This document shows, one piece after another, positions 20,028 to 25,852 of a DNA stretch of 64,000 bases. Position 1 is the stretch's first letter, and each line of letters opens with the position of its first letter. Below the pieces are notes generated by a model. The model saw only the letters and a list, made by a program, of their open reading frames with translations. It had not been told where the DNA came from and did no database searches. Origin of the DNA: Jeotgalibacillus proteolyticus (lineage in GTDB: Bacteria; Bacillota; Bacilli; Bacillales; Jeotgalibacillaceae). A program made the position numbers and the translations under genes. The stretch is taken from assembly GCF_002926065.1 (NCBI RefSeq), contig NZ_PREZ01000002.1, positions 434,001-498,000 of the forward strand, given 5' to 3'.

Positions 20028-20411
20028 TCAGGAATCAGCTCTTCTCATTTGCTGGCCTAAAGCTTTATAGCAGGATAGAATTTCCTGTTTTAATTTCGGG
20101 TAAGCACCGCCAATTACCGTCTGTTCGGTGGAAGCTTTTATATCAACTGCTGTATGTAATGGACGGACACTTACAATGGTTGCAATGATAAACATTTTAG
20201 GACTGCTTTTTTTCTGGATCATGATTTCCCCGTGCTCAGGTGACTCTGAGGTTATCGTATACTCACTTGACGAATAATATCGTTTAACTTCACTAAACAC
20301 TTTATCTAAGGATGTCTTAAAATAATGTGTCTGCAGCTCTTCTTCTCTGTGCTTGTCCGCTGTTTCACATTCTGAACTAAAACGCTTAAAAATCCCTTTT
20401 ACTCCTGCCAA
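20028..20411 (-). CDS. Hypothetical cytosolic protein, 127 residues
   Basis: I do not recognise this family with confidence. The start is TTG at 20411, seven bases after AGGAGGAG, which supports a real gene. The protein has no signal peptide or membrane helix. A charged N-terminal segment (SSECETADKHREEELQTHYF) is followed by an alpha/beta-looking region (KVFSEVKRYYSSSEYTITSESPEHGEIMIQ, then FIIATIVSVRPLHTAVDIKAS), ending in a helix that includes YPKLKQEILSCYKALGQQM. This resembles a small steroidogenic-type or DUF1499-like beta-rich fold, but that is a guess. It sits between speD and nrdR, followed by 68 bp. Confidence 0.7.
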   Translation of the reverse strand: MAGVKGIFKRFSSECETADKHREEELQTHYFKTSLDKVFSEVKRYYSSSEYTITSESPEHGEIMIQKKSSPKMFIIATIVSVRPLHTAVDIKASTEQTVIGGAYPKLKQEILSCYKALGQQMRRADS

Positions 20412-20546
20412 TCCTATCTCCTCCTGAAAGCTCTTCGCTCTTCGCTATTTGCTACTTTCTATTCTATCAATATTTGACGAAAAGAACAAAAGCATTCGAA
20501 CAAGTTGCAAAATGGATTAGGACAGAACTTAGAGGATGAAGCCATT

Positions 20547-20576
20547 AAAAAAAGAGATGCAAGAGCACCTCTTTTT
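20547..20576 (-). terminator. Terminator of speD
   Basis: Minus-strand arms AGAGGTGC/GCATCTCT (one G-U pair) with a TCTT loop are followed by T7, twelve bases after the speD stop. Confidence 0.88.
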
Positions 20577-20587
20577 CTTTTATCTTA

Positions 20588-20968
20588 TTAAACAGCACTC
20601 ACTGTAGGCTGACCGGCGCGTACCGGACCCATGCCGCGTGGCACTTCGATTGTTTCGCGTGTTTTAGCATCCAAAGACTCAGCAATATAGTTCGCTGCAA
20701 TATTCGGATCCAGATCACCGCAAGTATAAACATCAATACTTGCATAGCCGTGTTCAGGAAAGCTGTGAATCGTTAAGTGGGATTCAGAAATAATTACTAC
20801 TCCGCTGACCCCTTGTGGTGCGAACTTATGAAACGCAACCTCTCTTACCTCTGCGCCTGACTTTAGTGCTGCATCAACAAAAACCTGTTCAATTAACTCC
20901 ATGCTGTTCAATTTTTCAAAGTCACAGCCCCAGAGTTCTGCAATTACATGACGACCCATCGTTTCCAT
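20588..20968 (-). CDS. speD: S-adenosylmethionine decarboxylase proenzyme
   Basis: SpeD makes decarboxylated SAM, the aminopropyl donor for spermidine. The 126-residue proenzyme has the self-cleavage motif [15 protein letters not shown]; the Ser after the Glu becomes the pyruvoyl cofactor, and the His and Cys acid/base residues (HSFPEHG, VYTCGD) are present. The short bacterial class 1B length matches. In B. subtilis speD is co-transcribed with gapB; here a regulator/transporter pair lies between them, and speD has its own promoter candidate and a long leader. Confidence 0.96.
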   Translation of the reverse strand: METMGRHVIAELWGCDFEKLNSMELIEQVFVDAALKSGAEVREVAFHKFAPQGVSGVVIISESHLTIHSFPEHGYASIDVYTCGDLDPNIAANYIAESLDAKTRETIEVPRGMGPVRAGQPTVSAV

Positions 20969-20973
20969 GATCG

Positions 20974-21103
20974 TTCCCCCTTAATTGTAAGTTTGAAATT
21001 ATCTGGTTGTTCATACGATCCTTACCACGGGGGAAAGTTAGTCCGATGAGGTCCTAACCCTTTAAGTAAAGATGTGCTTTGTGTGGAACCAAATAAGATC
21101 ACG
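20974..21103 (-). promoter_or_regulatory. Structured 5' leader of speD with possible ribosome-site masking
   Basis: About 130 nt separate the promoter candidate from the speD start. The leader holds a hairpin GGTTAG...CTAAC with a CC/GG inner pair (about 21037-21060). Immediately after it the mRNA reads TTTCCCCC; TTCCCCC (21029-21035) is perfectly complementary to GGGGGAA of the speD ribosome site (20974-20980). The hairpin's 3' arm (CTAACTTT) overlaps the start of the masking segment, so the two pairings could compete. I know no named riboswitch with this sequence. Confidence 0.5.
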
Positions 21104-21109
21104 AAAACC

Positions 21110-21138
21110 AGTATACGGTTTTTCATTCTATAATGCAA
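21110..21138 (-). promoter_or_regulatory. Candidate promoter of speD
   Basis: TATACT (21110-21115) lies 17 bp after TTGCAT (21133-21138). The -35 box is poor (three of six), so activity may need help or the call may be wrong. Confidence 0.45.
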
Positions 21139-21278
21139 TAAAATAATACGGGTTCTTCTTAATCCTTTGTAAGATCTTTCATTAGCAGGTGGTCACCAGC
21201 TCAGGATAAGAAGGGTATGGCTAAACATACGCGGCTTATAATTGTATAATAGAAAAAGGAACGGGGGGGGTGCGAGTC

Positions 21279-21362
21279 ATGGGTTTTATTTTCACATTAA
21301 TAGGAGACATCTTTGCTGCAATCGCAGTTTCAATTAAGGAAAGCCGCGGAAAAAAGAAATAA
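21279..21362 (+). CDS. Small hydrophobic peptide, 27 residues
   Basis: ATG at 21279 opens a 27-codon frame, MGFIFTLIGDIFAAIAVSIK followed by ESRGKKK and TAA. It has one hydrophobic/amphipathic helix (residues 2-19) and a basic tail, the look of a small membrane-associated peptide. A run of G8 (21263-21270) before it can act as a ribosome site and TATAAT is at 21245-21250, with a weak -35 (TAAACA, 21222-21227) 17 bp upstream. It is read toward the 3' end of the XRE regulator gene, with no clear terminator of its own. No family recognised. Confidence 0.5.
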   Translation: MGFIFTLIGDIFAAIAVSIKESRGKKK

Positions 21363-21399
21363 GGATAATCAGCAAAACCGTACAAAAAAGATCAACAAA

Positions 21400-21981
21400 T
21401 CAGGAAGTCGCATAAATCATGACAAAATGCAGCACAGCAGGAACGTTTTCTTCGTTAATATAGCAGTGCTCCTGATCAGCATTAAACTGAATAGAATCAT
21501 ATTCGTTTAAACGATATACCTCATTATCCACTTTGATCTTCACATGCCCTTCCATGACCGTCACATACTCCACAACTCCGGACTGATGGGCTCCTGCCCT
21601 GTATTCACTTTCAGGCTTTAAAAAAGCACGGTGCGTCTCTAAGGAGGCGTACCCCGAATCAGCAAACATCGGCTCAAGCGCAAGCGATTCATCTGCACTT
21701 AACACTTTTGTTCCTTCATTACTTCTCGAAATCTGAACCGCTCTTCTCTCAACCAGTAAAGAGGAAATAGGGATATTCAGCCCGTTGGCGATCCTCCAGA
21801 TTATCGTTAATGAAGGGTTCGCTTCTCCGCGTTCAATTTTTCCAAGCGTCAGCTTACTTACTTCTGTCAACTCAGTAAGCTCCTGAAGACTGATTTCTCT
21901 TTCCTTTCGTATCCTTCTCAGTGTTAACCCTACCTGTTTTGATAATAGTTCAGGAGATTCCCATGTTCGTTTTTCATTCAT
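21400..21981 (-). CDS. XRE-family regulator with C-terminal cupin domain
   Basis: The 193-residue protein has a Cro/C1-type helix-turn-helix at about 15-70 (LTLRRIRKEREISLQELTE, VSKLTLGKIERGEANPS) and a cupin sensor domain at about 110-190 (YVTVMEGHVKIKVDNEVYRL, DSIQFNADQEHCY). Such proteins usually control an adjacent transport or catabolic gene and sense a small ligand. It is divergent from the transporter at 22096, with a 115-bp shared intergenic region, so local control of that gene is the simplest inference. This pair has no counterpart at this place in B. subtilis. Confidence 0.9.
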   Translation of the reverse strand: MNEKRTWESPELLSKQVGLTLRRIRKEREISLQELTELTEVSKLTLGKIERGEANPSLTIIWRIANGLNIPISSLLVERRAVQISRSNEGTKVLSADESLALEPMFADSGYASLETHRAFLKPESEYRAGAHQSGVVEYVTVMEGHVKIKVDNEVYRLNEYDSIQFNADQEHCYINEENVPAVLHFVMIYATS

Positions 21982-22095
21982 TCCAGTAGTCCTCTCTAAA
22001 AAGATATTGTAGTTGAGATAAAATGGGAGTATATTATAAGTTACTTAACTTTAATTATAATATACAATCTGTTAGGGTGAAAGGGATGTTTTGTG

Positions 22096-23091
22096 ATGAA
22101 GGAGCTTTCCCTCGGAATTTTATCTTCCATGTTTTTTGCTGTAACATTTATATTAAACCGATCGATGGAGCTTGCAGGAGGAAGCTGGATGTGGAGCTCT
22201 TCACTAAGGTTTCTTTTTATGGTTCCATTTTTACTGCTCATTGTTTTACTGCGGAAAAATCTAAAGCAGGTTTTTATTGAGCTCAAAAGAAAGCCTGTCC
22301 CCTGGTTATGCTGGAGCTTTACTGGTTTTGTTCTTTTTTATGCTCCCATTACCTATGCTGCCACCTATGGACCCGGCTGGCTGGTAGCTGGCACATGGCA
22401 GTTTACGATTGTAGCAGGGCTGCTGCTGGCTCCCCTGTTTACGACCCTGGTCCAGACACCAGCAGGACCGGTAAGACAGCGCCATAAAATACAGGTAAGA
22501 GCACTATTGATTTCATTTATCATCTTGATCGGTGTGTTATTCATCCAGCAGCAAAATGCAGGAGAGTTATCACTGCTCGAAATGGCTGTTGGGATTCTGC
22601 CTGTATTAATTGCAGCCTTTGCTTACCCTCTTGGAAACCGAAAAATGATGGAGTTATGCGACGGCCGACTGGATGCCTTTCAGCGTATACTGGGAATGAC
22701 CATTGCAAGCCTCCCGTTCTGGCTTATTATAAGCGGTGCTGCCTATTACCAGACAGGGGCTCCCTCTGCAGGTCAGGTGAGTCAGACGTTCATTGTAGCA
22801 ATAAGCTCCGGGATTATTGCTACAACGCTGTTTTTTATTGCAACTAATCGTGTAAGAAACCATCAGGGCAAGCTTGCAGCGGTAGAAGCCACTCAATCTA
22901 CTCAGATTCTTTTTGTGGTTGCAGGAGAGGCTATGTTGATTGGGAGTACACTTCCAACTGGAATCGCAGCTATGGGCATTCTTTTTATTATTGCAGGGAA
23001 TATTCTGCATACATTAAATATGAAAAAAATGAACGCCGTACCCCTCCCTATTCCGGAAGAGGCTGCAGGAGCTAAGCGGATAGCAAGATAG
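22096..23091 (+). CDS. EmrE-type multidrug efflux/DMT superfamily transporter
   Basis: The protein of about 331 residues has ten predicted hydrophobic segments in two related halves, the layout of DMT-superfamily permeases, and matches the multidrug resistance efflux transporter (EmrE-like) family of Firmicutes. Conserved elements include the N-terminal GILSSMFFAVTFILNRSMEL with a family-typical Asn-Arg and a Trp-rich stretch (GGSWMWSSSLRF). The start may be GTG at 22093 or the adjacent ATG at 22096; AAAGGG lies 7 or 10 bases upstream. Substrate is unknown. Divergent XRE-cupin regulator upstream suggests inducible expression. Confidence 0.82.
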   Translation: MKELSLGILSSMFFAVTFILNRSMELAGGSWMWSSSLRFLFMVPFLLLIVLLRKNLKQVFIELKRKPVPWLCWSFTGFVLFYAPITYAATYGPGWLVAGTWQFTIVAGLLLAPLFTTLVQTPAGPVRQRHKIQVRALLISFIILIGVLFIQQQNAGELSLLEMAVGILPVLIAAFAYPLGNRKMMELCDGRLDAFQRILGMTIASLPFWLIISGAAYYQTGAPSAGQVSQTFIVAISSGIIATTLFFIATNRVRNHQGKLAAVEATQSTQILFVVAGEAMLIGSTLPTGIAAMGILFIIAGNILHTLNMKKMNAVPLPIPEEAAGAKRIAR

Positions 23092-23116
23092 AGAAAGCTT
23101 TACTACTTTATACAAA

Positions 23117-23150
23117 AGAAAATGCCCGGAGCACTGCTCCGGGCATTTTA
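23117..23150. terminator. Bidirectional terminator between the transporter and gapB
   Basis: Stem ATGCCCGGAGCA/CTCCGGGCAT is flanked by A4 and T4 tracts, only a few bases from the gapB stop. Confidence 0.88.
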
Positions 23151-23153
23151 TGT

Positions 23154-24194
23154 TTATGAAGTTATTGTTACGCCTGAGGGCGTGTCTTCCATCTTGTAGG
23201 CTACATGCTTAACCAAGTCAACTACACGGCAGGAATAACCCCACTCGTTGTCATACCAGGCCAGCACTTTTACTTTTGTTGCTCCCATCACCATGGTAGA
23301 AAGTCCATCAATGATGGCTGAGCTTGAGTTTGTATTGAAATCTACAGAAACGAGCGGCTCTGTTGTAAAAGACACAATGCCATTTAACTCTCCGGCAGAA
23401 GCCTGTTTAAATGCATCGTTAACTTCGTCTATAGTAACCTCTCTTTTTACATCGACAACTAAATCAACCAATGAAACATTTGGAGTTGGAACGCGAAGCG
23501 CCATTCCATGAAGCTTTCCATTAAGATTAGGAAGCACTTTACCAAGTGATTTAGCCGCACCGGTAGAAGTCGGAATAATAGATTGACCGCAGGAACGGGC
23601 TCTTCTTAAATCATTATGTGGATTATCGATATTGTTCTGGTCGTTTGTATAGGCATGCACTGTTGTCATCAAGCCATTTACGATTCCAAATGTCTCATCG
23701 AGAACCTTCGCAACAGGAGCAAGGCAATTAGTTGTGCAGGAAGCGTTGGAAATTATATCATGCTTTTCAATGTCTAAAGCGTTTTCATTCACACCCATAA
23801 CAATCATGACGTCCTCCTGCTTACCAGGAGCTGTCAGAACAACTTTTTTAGCGCCGGCATCTAAATGAAAGGCAGCCTGGTCGCGTGCATTAAATTTTCC
23901 GGTTGCTTCGATGACAATATCAATCTCAAGATCTTTCCATGGAAGCATTCCAGGGTTTCGTTCATTTAAAAGGGATATCCGTTTCCCATTTACGATTAAC
24001 GCTCCGTTCTCGGTCCGCACATCTCCGTCAAATATGCCGTGAGTCGTATCATATTTTAACAGATGAGCAAGTGTTTCAGCTGGGTAGCTGGCATTTACAG
24101 CAACAATGGTAAGATCGGGCTCCATTACTGCTTTTCTAAATACCATTCTGCCAATTCGTCCAAAACCATTAATTGCAATGTTCGTCTGTTTCAT
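23154..24194 (-). CDS. gapB: Glyceraldehyde-3-phosphate dehydrogenase, GapB-type
   Basis: GapB is the NADP-preferring enzyme used in gluconeogenesis. The 346-residue protein has the Rossmann motif INGFGRIGRMVFRKA and the active-site SNASCTTNCLAP (catalytic Cys near 154) with the partner His downstream (VHAYTNDQ). The residues after beta-2 (VNASYPAETLAHLLKYD) lack the Asp of NAD-specific GapA (normally NDL), in line with NADP use. Position near speD and between that gene and coaE supports GapB over GapA. The promoter carries CcpN-like boxes. Confidence 0.93.
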   Translation of the reverse strand: MKQTNIAINGFGRIGRMVFRKAVMEPDLTIVAVNASYPAETLAHLLKYDTTHGIFDGDVRTENGALIVNGKRISLLNERNPGMLPWKDLEIDIVIEATGKFNARDQAAFHLDAGAKKVVLTAPGKQEDVMIVMGVNENALDIEKHDIISNASCTTNCLAPVAKVLDETFGIVNGLMTTVHAYTNDQNNIDNPHNDLRRARSCGQSIIPTSTGAAKSLGKVLPNLNGKLHGMALRVPTPNVSLVDLVVDVKREVTIDEVNDAFKQASAGELNGIVSFTTEPLVSVDFNTNSSSAIIDGLSTMVMGATKVKVLAWYDNEWGYSCRVVDLVKHVAYKMEDTPSGVTITS

Positions 24195-24209
24195 ACGGAT
24201 CCCCCTAAT

Positions 24210-24252
24210 AATGTTATACTGTTAAAGAAATAACTAAAATTAGTATAACATA
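24210..24252 (-). promoter_or_regulatory. gapB promoter with two CcpN-like boxes
   Basis: The minus strand of 24242-24252 reads TATGTTATACT, a full match to the CcpN operator consensus TRTGHYATAYW as I recall it, and its last six bases (TATACT) would be the gapB -10 box. A second copy, AATGTTATACT, lies in opposite orientation at 24210-24220, mismatching only at the first base. Together they form a 9-bp perfect inverted repeat (TGTTATACT/AGTATAACA). CcpN represses gapB during glycolytic growth in B. subtilis. Confidence 0.6.
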
Positions 24253-24300
24253 TTAAACCTATATTGAAAGATCAAAATAGCATTTTAATGAATTGTTTAC

Positions 24301-24345
24301 AAAAAAGCAGACAAAAAGATCTGTTGCTCCTTTTTGTCTGCTTTT
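24301..24345 (-). terminator. Terminator of polA-mutM-coaE
   Basis: Minus-strand arms AAAAGCAGACAAAAAG/CTTTTTGTCTGCTTTT form a perfect 16-bp stem ending in T6, immediately after the coaE stop. Confidence 0.92.
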
Positions 24346-24346
24346 A

Positions 24347-24943
24347 TCACTTCATTGCATTCCATTTAGTTAATAGTACCGTTAACTGCTCAAAGGCTTC
24401 TTCGATTGAACCTGAGTTATCGATCACTGCATCCGCCTGTTTTCTCTTTTCTTCAAGAGAAAGCTGCGAGGAAATTCTCATCAGCGCCTCTTCTTTTGAA
24501 TATTGATTACGATTCATTAATCTTTGAAGCTGCGTTTCATAATCAACGTATACGACAATGATTTTATCCACCATCCATTGAAGCTTGCTTTCAAAAAGAA
24601 GCGGGATATCAAGGACTACTGTCTGTTTGCCGCTCACTAAAGCATTCTCTTTTTGCTCCAGCATATCTTTTCGAACAGCAGGATGAACGATTTCATTTAA
24701 AATCTTTCGTTTTTCTTCATCAGCAAAAATAAGCGCCCCGAGCTGCGCCCGATCAATTGTGCCGTCTTCTGCTAAAATGTTTTCCCCAAATGCTTCTACT
24801 ATCTTACGAAACGCTTCCTCATTTGGTTCCACTACCTTCCGTGCTGAAACGTCGGCATCAATTACTGCGAAATCATTTTCGGCAAACCATTTTGCAATAG
24901 TGCTTTTTCCGCTTGCAATGCCCCCTGTAAGTCCAATAATCAA
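24347..24943 (-). CDS. coaE: Dephospho-CoA kinase
   Basis: CoaE performs the last step of coenzyme A synthesis, phosphorylating the 3'-OH of dephospho-CoA. The 198-residue P-loop kinase starts MIIGLTGGIASGKSTIAKWF (Walker A), with DADVSARKVVEP and a lid region (MNRNQYSKEEALMRISSQL). The start is TTG at 24943 after GAGGGG. It follows mutM by 18 bp, the standard polA-mutM-coaE order; ytaF, which lies between them in B. subtilis, is absent. Confidence 0.95.
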   Translation of the reverse strand: MIIGLTGGIASGKSTIAKWFAENDFAVIDADVSARKVVEPNEEAFRKIVEAFGENILAEDGTIDRAQLGALIFADEEKRKILNEIVHPAVRKDMLEQKENALVSGKQTVVLDIPLLFESKLQWMVDKIIVVYVDYETQLQRLMNRNQYSKEEALMRISSQLSLEEKRKQADAVIDNSGSIEEAFEQLTVLLTKWNAMK

Positions 24944-24961
24944 GGCTTTCCCCTCTCTTTC

Positions 24962-25834
24962 TTACCGCTGGCAGGACGAACAATAATGAGAATTCCGTCC
25001 TCCGATTACCGCTTGTTTAACAGCAGCACCACAGGAAGGACAAACCTTTTTCCCGTACATTTGAAGCCTTTCCTGCATACTGCCTGCTTCACCGTTTACA
25101 TTTCGATAATCCGATATACTGCTGCCCCCGGCATCTATCCCCTCTTTAAGAACCTCTACGATCTCCTTAAAAAGCTCGGTTCTTTTTGCAAGGCTCATCC
25201 GGCCTACAGCTCTTTTAGGATGAATTTGAGAGCGAAATAGCGCCTCTGTTGCATAGATGTTCCCGCAGCCTGCGATCACCTGGTGATTCATGATTACTTC
25301 TTTGATCGGTTTTTTAGTGAACTTGGGCAGGTTTAAAGCTGCTAAAAATAGCTCTTCTGCTTTTTCATCAAAAGGCTCTGTACCGATTGCCAGAAGCGGA
25401 GGATGATCCTGCAGTTTTTCCAGATACCTAAGCTCGCCAAACCTTCTAATATCTGAATAAATTAAAAGTCTGCCGCTTTCAAGCGTAAAAATAACATGAA
25501 TATGATTTCGAAATTTCCCCTCAACAATCTGCTCTACTGAATCAACAGCAAACCAGGCTCCGGACATGCCGAGGTGGGAAAGAAGAAAGGATGACCTTTC
25601 TTCCTTTTCCATCTCAAACAATAGATATTTACTTCGACGTAGCAGATTCGTGATCGTAAATCCGGTCACCTGCTGTGAAAAATCCTCAAGCTTCATTCCT
25701 TTTAAAACTGCCTGTTTTCCTTGTGAATGAGAACGATGTACGGTTTCAGAGAACTCCGCAGAAACGATCTTTTCTCCTGTAATGTAAGGCTCTAGACCTC
25801 TTTTTACATGCTCTACCTCTGGTAATTCCGGCAT
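24962..25834 (-). CDS. mutM: Formamidopyrimidine-DNA glycosylase
   Basis: MutM removes 8-oxoguanine and FaPy lesions and nicks the DNA. The N-terminus MPELPEVEHVKRGLEP carries the catalytic Pro-2 and Glu-3. The H2TH region (MNHQVIAGCGNIYATEALF) and C-terminal zinc finger (CPSCG ... HYCSSCQR, four cysteines) are present. At 290 residues it is slightly longer than the usual 276. It starts 18 bp after polA, in the repair operon with polA and coaE. Confidence 0.96.
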   Translation of the reverse strand: MPELPEVEHVKRGLEPYITGEKIVSAEFSETVHRSHSQGKQAVLKGMKLEDFSQQVTGFTITNLLRRSKYLLFEMEKEERSSFLLSHLGMSGAWFAVDSVEQIVEGKFRNHIHVIFTLESGRLLIYSDIRRFGELRYLEKLQDHPPLLAIGTEPFDEKAEELFLAALNLPKFTKKPIKEVIMNHQVIAGCGNIYATEALFRSQIHPKRAVGRMSLAKRTELFKEIVEVLKEGIDAGGSSISDYRNVNGEAGSMQERLQMYGKKVCPSCGAAVKQAVIGGRNSHYCSSCQR

Positions 25835-25852
25835 TTCCTACACTCCTTATTT

